Below are positions 34,926 through 47,574 of a stretch of DNA of 64,000 nt, piece after piece (within the stretch, counting starts at the first letter, position 1; each line of letters starts with the position of its first letter). The notes under the pieces are model-generated. The model was given only the letters and a program-made list of their open reading frames with translations, was not told where the DNA came from and made no database searches. Source of the DNA: Mugil cephalus (Eukaryota > Chordata > Actinopteri > Mugiliformes > Mugilidae). The DNA is taken from the NCBI RefSeq assembly GCF_022458985.1, contig NC_061782.1, positions 8,697,672 to 8,761,671 on the forward strand, in the 5' to 3' direction. A program made the translations under genes and the position numbers.

Positions 34926-35713
34926 CGCCACACATGTGTACGGGAGCGAATCTATTCAGAAAATCCGTGGAGCGTACTCAGACTTCAGTGACGAACAGGA
35001 AGCGGCTAATGTGGCAGATGGGTGCTCATTATCCTTCAGAGCTCCCCCAAATTCTTATCAGTGCTCTAATCCTTGCGGCGCAAAACTACGGCTAAAAATA
35101 GCACCGTAAACAGGATATATAAGGTAGTTAGGGTACTGTGATAATCTCTATGGTTACCGCCGCCTCTTACTCCATGAAGCATGCACGGCAGGCCTCGTAT
35201 TTACCCTGCGTATATCTTCCAACCTTTGCCTCTCCGCGCAGCCATTAATCTATAACACGGCCTCACTACAGCAGCTGCTTAACTTCAGTAATATGTCCTC
35301 ACACTGTGCTGTCGTAACCTCCTTTCATCTTGGTGCAACATGTTACAGTTTAGTTTGGTGCTCGCCTCAGCACTTGTTCTGAGAAAAAAAAAAAAAAGGG
35401 TTATATAATGTAAATGTTGTAAGGGTGGGGGTGGATGGGGGGGGCAGAGAGAGGGAAAGAGATGACACATTCAGTGCTTCTCTCGGCTCACAAGCGGAAA
35501 TAATCATAATAATAATAAACAAAAAAACTTCACACGGAATTTCTAATGATTCCCTCCCATGAATAAAAGATGTCCAATATAAAACTGAACGGGCCCAGAA
35601 AGCGATAAAACCAAAATAACGTCATCTCATCAGGCCCGCGACTCTGTCACATGCTGGGTATTCCCCTGGCCGTCACCTACCTCTCGCTCTTTATTTAGAT
35701 GCCTCATGTCTCG

Positions 35714-35721
35714 ATTTGCAT
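35714..35721 (-). promoter_or_regulatory. Octamer (POU) site
   Basis: A perfect ATTTGCAT about 2.7 kb upstream of the irf2bp2 start codon. Motif evidence only. Confidence 0.35.
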
Positions 35722-37429
35722 AAAGAAGGCGAAACTGTTCGAATCTACATTATACGGCCACCGCACGCCGTCTGGTTTAGAGGCTAGACTGAAATGTGAT
35801 GGGACGCCGTCCGGCTCACACTGTGGTGATTTTCACTGTATACACGGTTCATATTGCCAATCAAAGCCATCTGTGCTCGTCTGGCTTCCTCTCTTCTGAG
35901 CGTCGTCGCCGCCGCGGTTCGGCACAACTCTGATTTGGCTTTGTAGCCTCTGTATATTTTTTTTTTGTTGTTGTTTTGTTTTTAATACACGATTCCGAGG
36001 ATCTTCTTATTATAGAACCAGGTCATTTAGGATTTAATTGAATCTCAGCATGCCTCCCGCCTTGCATAACTAGCTATTTGGCCGTGTAGCTTTTTCTCTC
36101 ACACAAACATCAACCGAGTGGCAACCAAAGGGATCAAAGGCAACCGTTTCCCACCAATCTCAAGGAATGGAATTTGTTTATTTTGCCCCCTCGCGACAGT
36201 CATTTCCTAACTGTGTCATGAAGCCTAACAACACTTCCTAGTGTTGTTCAGCCCCAACAAGGACTGAGATTTGAGAGAGAGCAGCCGATGGGAAGTGCCG
36301 TGCTAATGCAGCAGTTTACACTGAAAGCCTGTGACGTCTGTAACTCCTCAAGAGGAAATATCATTGTGTTGCACTGGAACGTGTTATCTTTCATACTGTA
36401 CATTGGCAGCTTTACAAGGACAGCTGTAAAAAAAAAAAAAAAAAAAAGAGGCTGTGCAAACTGTGCTGCAATTATATGATATGTGTGAAAAGATCTTAAG
36501 TGGCTACTTTTTGTTTGTGGAAACCCTTTGAAGAAAAGCCTCATGCCACAGTTGCATGATCACGGGCCCCAGGCACGGAGCCAAATGGCCTGATGTTCCG
36601 TAGATGGGTGAGGCGGATGAGGGTACGTGACTAAACATCTTGCTTCCTCTTTCCAACGTCACATGGACTTGCACAAACATATCCTGCTTTGTGTCTGCAG
36701 GTTTCAGACGCATTGCCTCACCCAGAGCCCGGGGCTAAGCTGCAATGAGTTGGAATGAGCCCAGATGAGAGGGAGGAATCTGAACCACTGGGACACTCCT
36801 CCAGTTCAAACCTACACTTTTACTTAAGGGGATTTTGGCAGAGTTTCTACCATATGACCTGTTTCTACTAAGACGCTTTCCCTTCGCATAAAAAGGAAAT
36901 AAAAAAAAAATAAAAAAACCAGCAGCCATTTATCTTGTTAAACCTTTCAGACTAATGTGTCGGGAGGTATTTATTAACTCGCTAAAAAAAAAAAAAAAAA
37001 AAAAAGGAGTGTAGATGGTTGATTCAATCCAGCGTAATTTCATTTTAGCGGTGACAGATTTGGATCAGTGCACGAGAATAAAATGTGGGCAGAGCCATAT
37101 TCATGCTGCAGCCCCAATCCATTCAAGTTTACAACACACTGGCTGGAAATCCCCACCTCATGACAGAGCTTCCTGGTTACTGGCTAATGGAGGTGCCTTT
37201 TTGTGTTGTTGTTGTTGTTGTTGTTCTCCTTTTTTATATGAGCAGCAGCGAGCCTGGAGGAAAAAATAAAAAATATATACGCGACATAAAAAGGTAGCAG
37301 CCTTTGTGTGCACGTGCTAAATTCTGCTGCAAGACACAAAAATAAATATCTGCGTCTAAGTGTATTTCTAAGTATTGCCAATGGATTAGAGTTTTTTTTC
37401 TTAGGGTCGACCCACCTCATTCATTGCAC

Positions 37430-37471
37430 AGCAGCAGCAGCAGCAGTAGCAGCAGCAGTAGTAGTAGTAGC
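37430..37471. repeat. (CAG)n/(TAG)n triplet repeat upstream of irf2bp2
   Basis: CAG units change into TAG units. Further triplet tracts follow within 400 bp: CAG at about 37569-37580, GCT/GTT/GGT at about 37776-37825, and AAG at about 37948-37962. All lie in the presumed irf2bp2 promoter or 5' UTR. Confidence 0.85.
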
Positions 37472-38072
37472 GGCTCGTTGCGTCGAGGCGCTGTCTGTGC
37501 ATTGAGAAAAACAAGCTGCAGCGAGCGTTTTCGAGCCTGAACCGGATCATGCTCTGAATTTAGGACAAAGCAGCAGCAGCAGAGGCGGCAGCAGCCTAAA
37601 CCGGAGGAGTCGGTTTTTCTTCTATTCCTAAATCTGCAACCATTTTTTTTTTTGGTTGAAAAAGAAAATTAAAAAAAAAAAATCCATTTTTTCGCAGATA
37701 TTTTTTTTTTTTTTGGTTGCAGGTTTGATCACATTTTAAGAGGAGCTTCCCCCTTCTGTCGGAAGCGGCGGTAGAGCTGCTGCTGCTGCTGTTGTTGTTG
37801 CTGGTGGTGGTGGTGGTGGTGGTTGTAGTGAAGAAGGACCGGGTGCAGTTTCTTTTTTTTTGTGTGTGTGTGTGTGCGTGTGTGTTGTTGGCAGAGGCTC
37901 AAGTGATTAAATTAAAATAAAAAAAAAAAAAGAGGAGGAAAAAAAAGAAGAAGAAGAAGAAGCAGTGAGTGACAGAGGCTGCAGTGGAGGGTGGAGAGGA
38001 GGTGTCGCGGTGGGGGGGTCTGTCGAAGAAATCAAGTCAATAGAAACTGAAGTGGAAGCAGGCGTTTAGTGG

Positions 38073-38080
38073 TGACGTCA
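38073..38080. promoter_or_regulatory. irf2bp2: Consensus CRE in irf2bp2 promoter/5' region
   Basis: TGACGTCA is a perfect palindromic CREB/ATF site about 320 bp upstream of the start codon, in a region with rising CpG content. The start site is not defined by sequence, so it may be promoter or 5' UTR. Confidence 0.55.
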
Positions 38081-38398
38081 CTGCTCCACATTGAGCCAGT
38101 AGTAGAGAGTCAGTGGAGATAGATAGAGGAGAGCCGTAGTAAAGTACACACCGACATGAACTTCTCCCTCTAAAACTTCAACCTTGTTGCTCCAAAAGTC
38201 GACTGAGGACGAGTTTACGGCTTTTTTTTTTAGAAATATATATATATATAAATATATATATTTTCGCGACGAACGGAACTTGCTCTTTGTTCGCTTTGTG
38301 TGTGTGTGCGTGTTGTTTTTCTTAAAGGGAGCTCGGAGGAAGAGAGAGAAGAAGGCACATTTTGGGTTTTCTTTTCGGGGGGTCGACGACAGAGAGCT

Positions 38399-40270
38399 AT
38401 GTCGTCCGCGGCGGTCGCTGCTTCTTCCAGGAGGCAGTCGTGTTATTTGTGCGACTTGCCCCGCATGCCATGGGCTATGATCTGGGATTTTACCGAGCCC
38501 GTCTGCAGGGGATGTGTCAACTACGAGGGAGCAGACCGCATCGAGTTTGTCATCGAGACGGCGCGGCAGCTCAAGAGGGCTCACGGGTTTCAGGAGGGCA
38601 GGTCTGCCGGGCCGGGGAAGTCGCAGCTCTCCGGGAAGGAGATCCAGGCGATCAACCACGCTGCGGCCGGAGACCCCGGCTCCCGGCCGCCGCAGCCTCT
38701 GGACCGATACCCGCTCTCTTCCGAGCGTCCGCCCAGGCTGGGTCCAGAGTACCAGACTAGCAGGCAGGCGAACGGCATCCCGGTCCCCAATGGATTTCCT
38801 AAGCCCGACGAGCCGCCGGAGCTGAACCGCCAGAGCCCCAACCTGCGCAGGAATACCACGGCGCCTCCGAACCTAGTGCCTTTGGTTAACGGGAACATGC
38901 CCTCGGTGCACGCCGTCAACGGCAGACCGGGCCAGATGGGGCTTCCCTCCGCACTGGCGGCCGGTAGTCCCGCCGACTTGGGCAAGAGACCCGCCTCGGT
39001 CTCCAGCACCGAGCACGACAGAGAGGTGAAGGAGAAGCACAGACCGGACAGCCTCACGCCGGAGATCTCGGAGAGCCACAAAAACAGGGCAGACCTGGAG
39101 TGGATGAGCAAAGGCAAAACGGTCAGGGACCTGATGGCTCAGCAGACTTTCGAGAGCAGGTTCAAGAAGGACCACGCGTCCATGAGGGCTATGGTTTATG
39201 ATTCCAGTGCCACGGCTTCTAAATCAGGTAAGCAAACCTAGGAAGTATCTAGTTTGTAATGTGCATTTTTCATTTTTTATTTATTTTTTTATATATATAT
39301 TTTGCCTTTGCTTACCTATTTCAGCCCAGTAACGGGTTAATGTCGCACAAATGATTATTAAAGTCGGATTTTTTTGGCACCTCGAAGCTGCATTTATGAA
39401 TATTTTATCGTTTGCTGTGTTTGTTATTGTTGTGTAGCCCGTGGTGCAGCAGGGAACAGGAAAAAATGCACATCTCCCCTCCAGTGTAATTGTTGCTCCT
39501 TGTGTGAGCTGTGCAACTCAACTCTTTAACCCTTTCCCCCCCCCTCCCCTCCAGACAGAGGCAAACATCCCCGCATGAAGAGAAAAGCGTCCCCCGAACC
39601 AGAGGGAGAGGGGACGCCTGGCAAGCTCAACGGAGAGGGACAGCAGTGGTTACCGCCGCCCGGTGACGGACTGAAAATGCCTCCAGTTCCCCCGCCAAAC
39701 TTCAACTCTCCCCCCTCCACAATATCCCCCCACTCCCGCACCACCCCGCCGGAGGCAGCCCAGAACGGCCAGTCCCCCATGGCGGCGCTCATCATGGCGG
39801 CAGACAATGCTGGTGGGAACAGCTCCCCCAAGGACGCCAACCAGGTCCACTCCACCACCCGGAGGAACAGCAGCAGCCCCCTGTCGCCGTCCTCCATGAA
39901 TCAGAGGCGGCTGGCGCAGAGAGAGGCGTCTGGTGCAGGTACCCCCCACGTGCCAGGCATGGACCAAGGGCACCCCCAAAGCATTCCGGACTCCTCGGTA
40001 CCCGGCAGCATACCCCTGTGCTGCACGCTGTGCCACGAGCGTTTGGAGGACACACACTTTGTTCAGTGCCCGTCTGTGCCCTCTCACAAGTTCTGCTTCC
40101 CGTGCTCGAGGGAAAGCATAAAGCAGCAAGGTGCCACGGGTGAAGTGTACTGTCCAAGTGGAGAGAAATGTCCCCTGGTTGGCTCGAACGTACCGTGGGC
40201 TTTCATGCAGGGAGAAATCGCCACCATCCTTGCAGGAGATGTCAAAGTAAAAAAGGAGAGGGACCCTTGA
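38399..40270 (+). CDS. irf2bp2: Interferon regulatory factor 2-binding protein 2 (514 aa)
   Basis: IRF2BP2 is a nuclear corepressor, first known as an IRF2 partner. It is also linked to NFAT1 repression and VGLL4/TEAD4 function. Exons are 38399-39227 and 39555-40270 with a 327-bp GT-AG intron. The N-terminal IRF2BP zinc finger has C15, C18, C36 and C39 in [18 protein letters not shown]...CRGC, followed by the conserved [16 protein letters not shown] helix. The middle is Pro/Ser-rich and variable, with conserved patches [22 protein letters not shown] (about 285-295, like the human nuclear-localisation and phosphoserine site) and [18 protein letters not shown]. Residues about 432-483 form the C-terminal RING-type domain ([17 protein letters not shown] to EKCP), and the ending is [10 protein letters not shown]. 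The RING and tail match IRF2BP2 rather than IRF2BP1 or IRF2BPL. The protein is shorter than human (587 aa) in the linker. The ATG at 38399 is the first in frame. It is one of possibly two teleost copies. Confidence 0.96.
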
Positions 40271-40670
40271 TTTTGTGTGAACACTTCTTTGGGGAGGGGA
40301 AGCAAAAAATATGAGTATAAATATATAAATATCACATACATACCATTCAAACAAACTAACGGACTTGTACATATTGGACCCAAGGGAAGAGTATACTTCG
40401 TAAACATGGTTGTACAATTTTTGATTTTTGAATACATTGTGTTTCTATATTTTTGAAGATAAAGGTATGTACTCATTATAATGAACTACGTTCCTCTTTG
40501 TTGATGTTTAACAAAATTCTTGATGTACTTCTAGGTCTGGTGGCAGTTCCTGTTTAACGTAGAATGTGACTAATGCTACTCTACGAGCACTTGGCAAAAC
40601 TAAAATGCTTTTAGCTGTACTTGTATGCACTTGTTTAAAAATTGCCAAATACAATTTCTGATCTTGTATG
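40271..40670 (+). other. irf2bp2: irf2bp2 3' untranslated region (end approximate)
   Basis: AT-rich sequence after the TGA at 40268-40270. It has a Pumilio-type TGTACATA at 40366-40373 and the variant poly(A) signals AATACA at 40431-40436 and 40648-40653. No AATAAA is seen near. A T/TG-rich stretch after the second AATACA makes it the more likely end. The true 3' end may lie further out. Confidence 0.55.
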
Positions 40671-40856
40671 AACTTATTGTCTGAGCTTGCTTCATTTGGG
40701 TTGAATAAGCTGCACAGGGCTGCGGACAGATGATGAGATAGGGCTCTGATATGCAGGCTTGTTGTGACGGCTCAGGAGACCTGATTTACGCTGCACAACA
40801 TAAGTAGGCTACTGTTTCAGGCTGCAGGACGGCGGTTTCTCTTCTTTTTTTCCCCC

Positions 40857-40880
40857 CTCTCTCTCTCTCTCTCTCTCTCT
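40857..40880. repeat. (CT)n microsatellite
   Basis: Twelve CT units just downstream of irf2bp2. Confidence 0.9.
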
Positions 40881-41741
40881 GCACACATGCCTTTTTCGTG
40901 ATTCATGGAAAAGCTTTGCTGGAACAAATAAGGCACAAAAAAAAAAAAAAAAAATACCCAGACACATTGTACCAACTTTGCTCCAGTTTGTGCATCATTC
41001 CCAACTGATTGCAGAAATAGGTGCCAAGTCATGTTCAGTCAGCTGGAATCTGTTGAGTCAGTAATGAGAAAGTGCATGAATGTCAACATGATACCATAGT
41101 GCAACCACGTTGTGTAACCACAAAATTGGACTTTTGCTGAAATCCCTCGGAATAACGCTTCGTAGTGGCGCCACATATTTTCGAGCTGGTATGGTAATTG
41201 TGTCTCACATTATAAAGTGTTTTTCTTTTTTTTTTGTTTTGTTTTGTTTTTTGTTTTTGTTTTTTTTTTAATATTCCAGTAATCACACGTTTTGATTCAC
41301 TCAGCAAGTGACAAATCACGAATGACGAATAAAAATCCGTCTCCAGTCATGGATTAGGTACGCTGGCACTGCAGCAACACCCCATGTGCTTTCAATTTTA
41401 GCAGCCTCTGTGGTACATTGCGCCACTCCTAGCATCACCGATACTACAACATTCTTTCACATGCCTCGAACAGATTTCTGCCTCGGTGTGCCCTCGCAGT
41501 GCAAAATACGCTGCTGTTTCTGCCTCACACGCCGACGTTGCTCTCTTTATGCATTCGAATGCAAAAGATTCGTGGCTGCACGGCCATAAAACAAACAAAC
41601 AAAAAAAACGGCAATTCTGCCTCGGTGATGGCGAGCGGGCTGCAGGGGCTCGTCTCTGCGTGCAACGAGCGGCTTATGGGGTCGTTAAGTGACGAACTGC
41701 AGATACTGTCTGCGAAGGAGAAGCAATCATGAGACTGTTTC

Positions 41742-41780
41742 TTTTTTTTTTTTTTTCTTTCTTTCTTTCTTTCTTTCTTT
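41742..41780. repeat. Poly-T and (CTTT)n tract
   Basis: A T run followed by about six CTTT units. Both are simple sequence. Confidence 0.9.
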
Positions 41781-44769
41781 GCTCCCTCAGACAAAGAACC
41801 CTCATGCAGCTGACACTGCACCAAGCAGACCCCGACATGGAGGATAGTACCTAGTGGAGGGGGAGAGGAGGACTTTGTGTGGAAAGGCAGTTGCGTAATT
41901 ATTCAGGACATAATCTGCTAATGTTTTATCAAGGCAGCCATTCCCGCCTGTAATTAAATGCCGACAAACAGCTGTAATATCTCTGCTTTAATGTTGTGGT
42001 TGACTTGGTGTTCATGAACTTATTTGTCAGTTTTGCATGCATTTCCTAAGTCGCCACCCCCCCTTACGAGCCTCAGCAGTGATTCCTCCTCAACAAGCGT
42101 CATGGTGCCCTGACTAACTGACTGATTCATGGTGTTGAATGAAAACATAGCCTTTGCACCCCGCTGACAACGGCAGGGAGAATTAATGTCCCCTAACCGA
42201 GGACGAAAATAAAATAAAAAAAAACATTTGCAGCGTACAGGAGCTTTTAGAAGTCTTGATCTAAAGCCAAATATCTTTTTGCCCGAGCGAAACCTGCTGT
42301 TCATTTAAAGCTGGCTGTTTGTTTATGCGTCTTTTTCCGTTTCTCTGGAAGGTTATCTTATCAGTTGGACTTTTAAACCAGAAAGGCAGCCCACTTTGAT
42401 AAAGGCTGACACTTTGCTGTGCTTGTCAACAACACACCCACTCCATATTTCAACTTGCATACGTTTCTTTTTTTTTTTTTTAAACATCGGATGGCTGTCT
42501 AACCTACTTGTCCCTTATCGCGCCGTGTGCTGGCAGCCAAATTAAAATGGCCACATCTGACAATTATCAGCAGCGAGAGCCAGGTTTCCATAATCTGGCT
42601 TGAAGCATGATGCAACGAGGCATAAAGGAACATTCTTCTTCCCCTGCCCGTGACGATTTATGGCAGCAGAACCCAATACCTGTTTGTTCAGTGGCGACAA
42701 AAATAGCCTGCGCCGCAGCTAATACAGTGATAATGTGTCCCTGGAAGTGGTTCTGTCACAACACAATGCTCAGGCGTTGCGTAGCTACCGGTGAAATCGG
42801 TGCACAGCAGATGCTCCGGTGCAGTCGATTGATATGCAGGAGGGAACATCATTGGAGGGATCTGGGTAAACAAGCGTAAAGCCAGGACAAGGTCACGCAG
42901 AGTTGATGAAGTTTAACTGAAATTCTTCACATTTTTTTTTTTTTTTTTTTGGTTTTGTTTTGTTTATACTACTGCTTAAATGAATCATCTCCTCTGTTTT
43001 CGGCACAATCATGTGGTAAATGACTCAGGTTTTCATTCTGTTTACTTACAAGAACCTCCAGGGATTTTTTTAATGTTTAAGCCGACGAACGTCTGACTTT
43101 GACGTGCTCTTGCCTGCACACCTTTTTTTTTTTTTTTTTAATAGAAAATATCACATGTTAAGCCTTTTTTTTTTGTTTGTCTTGTGTGAGGCCGAACCAG
43201 GTGAAGATCCATGTAGGCTCCGCGTCCTTCCACAACTTCACCATCTTCTTGTTTTTCTCTCTCAGACTGTGCGTTTGCGGGATTAGCGTCAAGCGTTTTG
43301 AAATATCCCCGGAAACCCAGACTGTCCTTTATCAAGCTGCTGCAACACACGACCTAGATCGATGGTCATAAAATCCCTCATTGACTGTAAGATTGATTTA
43401 CTTGACACAATCCTGCTAATCAAGCTAAGTGAAAGGCAATAACTGATAGGCCGGCCTGTTGCCCCACTGCCTCTCCTTGTAATGGTTAACTCGGCCGGCA
43501 TGCAGCGTTGCACCGAGACGCTCGGTGTGATAGTAAAGTCATAACTCTGAGAGCACGAGGTGTGTCCTTTGTCTGCCTGCCTCACAAAGAAAGTGTGTTT
43601 CTCATTAGATTTCACCAACTTGAAGGCTGAAGGAACGCTCCATGATTGCACAAAACGCTGCCTTTAAACCATAATCACATCCATGGATGTTTTTGTTCGA
43701 AACATCAGCCAACCGTGACACGCATGCTGACAGCGTGCTCATTGAAAAACACTATGAATCCTAATCCTTAAGGCATTTCTTTTACATTAAATTGTTGAAT
43801 ATGGTCCAGCGAGTGGGTGGAGGTGGAGGGGAGGGAGAGAGCATGTGTGGGAGACAGCGAAGCACTCGATGTAGCCAGCTGTTTCACTAATGAATCTATG
43901 TTTAGCACAATAAATCAAAAGGCATGCTCGTGCTGCTGTAATCCCCTGAAAGCGAGCAGAGACAGGGACGCGCCAAAAGGAGAATCTGGTCTACATTTCT
44001 CCACTCCCAGTATAACTGATCCGCTTGGTTAATTTTAGACCTGTCAGGGAAAACAAGGTCACAGCAAATGTTGTATCGAGGACACGCTCAGATCTGCCTC
44101 TTTTTTTTCTTTTCATCAATCAAAGTTTCCCTTTGGAGCCGGGCTCGGGCCCCTGTGAGACTAGTAATGACGGTTTCTCTTCTCGGCACCGGGGGAGAAG
44201 CTGGAGCTCCAACCAGCAATTAGGAGGAGCATGGCTGAATCCGCAGGATGTGTAAAATTTCCCTTCTGATTCTTGGCCCGGCCCGCGGAGGGGGGTTTAC
44301 ATCTGACTGCCTTGTTTACCATGAAGGCCTGCGAAGTTAAGATGATTACAATGCTGAGTGCCAAATGCGCTGTTTTTCCCTCAGACTGGTATGAGACCCA
44401 GTTGCTGCAAAAGGCAGATGAACTGTTTGGTGTTTTCTCTGCAGAGTTTGACTATTTTTTTTTTTACAAAGACTCCCAAATAAGAGGTCATGTTTTTTTG
44501 TTTTTTTTTCATTTCACCACATTTTTAAGATATTTTGGGGACATTTTTTTTCCTTTCCCCCTTCACTTTGTCCTTCATGTTTTTCTCTGCGTCTTGCACA
44601 CACAGTCATTGCTTTCTGTGAACCTCATTTTTCTGTTTTTTTCTTGTGATCTGTGTCTGCCGTGTCTTTCCATTTCCCTTTCTCTCTGACTGGTGGTTAC
44701 ACTCAACCCCTCCATATTCCTGTATTCTTCTTTTCTGCTATGAATCAACTCTGTGAAATGGAAATGAGG

Positions 44770-44823
44770 ACTCTCTCTCTCTCTCTCTCTCTCGCTCGCT
44801 CTCTCTCCCACTCTCTCTCTCTC
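44770..44823. repeat. (CT)n microsatellite with CG interruptions
   Basis: A CT-rich run of about 54 bp. A short (GA)n follows at about 44920-44934, so the two could pair as a long hairpin. Confidence 0.9.
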
Positions 44824-46285
44824 AGCCCACCCCCCCTCTTTCCAGACATCAGAACGAGGCTATGCCTCCAATGTTTTTCTCAGATCTTGGAGTGCTGCCA
44901 AATCTTATAAGTGGAACAGAGAGAGAGAGAGAGAGGAGGAGAGTGAGCAGAATGCAGAGGAAGGAGAGGAGGCGTAGGACAAAAAGATGAAAGGAGAGAG
45001 GATGAAAAATGAACAAGGGAAAGAGGCAATGTGAGAGATGAGGACAAAGCATGGGACTGATCCAAGAGCATTTGGGCTTTTTCTCGTATTATAGCCGAGC
45101 CCAGCACAATCCTTCCTTTTTTCTGCTGAGCAACTACTCCTAGCTTCTGGCTCCAGATCAGCTGATAAGATGGCGTGCTGCTACTATGCCAAATGAAAAA
45201 TAGGAGGTGAGCGAGGGGAGGAGTGCTATCTCCTGCAATCGAGAGCGTTCGGTACATAACAATATGGCTGTAGCCCACGAGGGCCTCTGTTTGCGAAAGC
45301 TGTAATGTAAAAAAAAGAAAAAGTAATGATTTCACTTATCGCTGGTTGAACTCTGCCTCACGGATGCACATTCTGGGCCTGTGGGAAATGCACGACAGCC
45401 GCAAGTAGTAAGGTTCTCATTGCCACCTCCGACATGCCAAGCTAAAGTTAGAGTTAGCTGTCAAAATGAGCAGCACTAAAAGTAAACATGTGAGCCGCTA
45501 GCACATACTCAGTCTGGAAGATTCCTCTGCCAGCTGCTCTGCCTTCCTTAGTCTCTCAGTGTTTCGTAAAGTCACGAATTAACTTCATCAGCGTGCGTGG
45601 TGTATTCTGAAAAACGGGGAGTCAGACCTTTTCAAAGCAGCGATGCCATCGCAGTGTTTGACTCGTCTGAAATGTGGCCCCCCGTGTTCCTCCTTCTCCG
45701 TCTGTTTGTCTGTTGGGTGACTCTGGAGCTTTTGTGGTGGCTATTGTGTGTAAAAGCGTCGGGGTAGCAGGTGACTAACTGCTCCTCCGCAGCCTGGAGA
45801 TGATTACTTAGTCGGGCCGAGGGATTCAAATGGATGTGGCGCCGCGTGAGAGCCATCTTAGCGCCGCATTCAAAGCCGAACAACAACACAGAGACCATGT
45901 AGGGAGAAACAGAACTGAGCCCGTGTTCACGATAGAGACGTTACACAGATCGTGGTGGTGCGATGCCGTAAAAAGTGTTTTTTTTTTTTGGGCTGACCAC
46001 GTGCCTGCTCTGCTCCGTTGGTCTGAGCTCCCTGACGAGAGGACATGCCGGTGGTCTGATGAATGGCTCGGTCTGTGGGGTGTGTCAGCAGATCTGCGCT
46101 GATGTATTATGGGCTGCTCATTTCCTGCTGTCCCTTTTCCGTTCCGCACTCGCCCTCCTCTCCTAGGCTGCGCTGGGCCGCGGGACAATTATCGCCGGTT
46201 CAAGCTGGGACACGGCGCTCAGTGTCTGCATGCAACAAAATCAGCTGCCTCCACCGCAACCGCGCAATTAAACTTTCGGCGTGGC

Positions 46286-46298
46286 GTTGCCAAACAAC
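46286..46298. promoter_or_regulatory. RFX X-box-like site (1-bp spacer)
   Basis: GTTGCC-A-AACAAC fits GYNRCC-N1-RRNAAC. It is weaker than the 2-bp-spacer sites. Confidence 0.3.
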
Positions 46299-47547
46299 AA
46301 AGCGCCTGGAGAAATGTCTGAGACAGTTTTTTTTTTTTTTTTTTTTTTATGTGCTGCATAAACGCAACATTCCTGAGAGATCCTCCGTGTGTTGTGCATC
46401 ACCTTTCATCTCCTTGAAGGCGTACAGTTGTCAGAGGATGAAAACAACGCTCCTAGATATCCTGTCACTTTTGTTTCTATCTGGGAATACGTCATGTGTA
46501 CATGCCCACACACACACACACACAAGCACATGCACAATAATACCCGTCCTGTAGTTTCTTTGTATGTTACATAACTGAGTAGGAGCTAATGTTGTCGTCA
46601 ATCAGGGCTTATAGTGGCAGCCACCGCACAATCTCTACAGAGGCTGAACAAAGCTTTTATCGCCCCTGTTCAGCCTCCCTTGCCAGTCAAAACGTTCCAT
46701 TCTCTCCTTTTTCACCTCCACCCTCTCTTTGTTTTCTGCGCTCAGAAATGTTTTTTTTTCTAGAGAATTGTTTACGTTGTCTCCAAGCCATGGAACATTT
46801 GAGTTGGATTTAAGGCGCGAGAGGAGGTCGGGTCAGACGGGAGAACAAGCAGGGCCTGTGTTTGACAGGTGTGTTCTATTATTGGAGCCGGTGACTTCGA
46901 GTGGTGTTACACAACTGCGCCGCTCGGACAGGTTTATTTAGACCCGCTAGCAGAGCCTTCGGAGTATCTGATGACTTGGGCAGAGCATGTCACAACAGGT
47001 GTCGGGTGTGTGTGTGTGGTGGTGGTGGGCGGGCGGGCGGGCGGGCAGGAGGGGGGATAATGGTACAGTAAATAAGAGAAGGTGTTTTTTTATAGCTCAA
47101 GGTTGATAGATTGAAATTCAGAGCACTCGGAGGGAGCATTCTCAAATTTAATTCTGCGGCACTCGCACAAAGGCGATCCAGCCATTTGGATCCAACAAAA
47201 GCACACTTGTATTTAGCCATCATGAAATAAAGTATGCTAATGACAGGTTGTGCTTGATATACTGTATACATGTCTGCTGCTCTGTAATGATATAATCACA
47301 GAGCAGAAACAGCAGCCGCTCCCCTCCCTTGTCCTCCTCATTGGCTGGAATGTGCAGGGGGAGAAAAATGATCCAATGTCATCCGGAGTGATGGAAGCTT
47401 CTCCGTTGAGCCAGAGGGATATGTTCAGGGGAAGGAGGGAGAAGGGGTGGAGGTGTGTGCGTGTGTGTCGGAGGGGGGGGGGGAGCGGATATTTCTGGTT
47501 GAGTGTGAGTTTGAGTAAGTCCGGGCACCGAGCCAAGCATGCTGATG

Positions 47548-47574
47548 GAAGGGAAGGGAAGGGAAGGGAAGGGA
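47548..47574. repeat. (GGGAA)n microsatellite
   Basis: About five pentanucleotide units running into a G-rich stretch. Confidence 0.85.

Larger units (their letters stand above)
11760..37200. other. Gene desert between tomm20 and irf2bp2
   Basis: I find no exon series, no protein family match and no tRNA or rRNA here. Open frames above 100 codons are low-complexity or antisense artefacts over GGT, CA or poly-purine tracts. Individual repeats, transposon remnants and motif sites inside are listed separately. Human has long non-coding transcripts in the matching interval, so unannotated lncRNA exons cannot be excluded. Several AT-rich, repeat-free blocks may be conserved enhancers. Confidence 0.7.

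Noticed and set aside
38300..38398. N-terminal extension of irf2bp2 from position 38300
   Set aside because: The triplet is GTG in a GT repeat. The conserved N-terminus begins at the ATG at 38399.
39650..40417. 255-codon open frame on the minus strand
   Set aside because: It is the antisense shadow of irf2bp2 exon 2.
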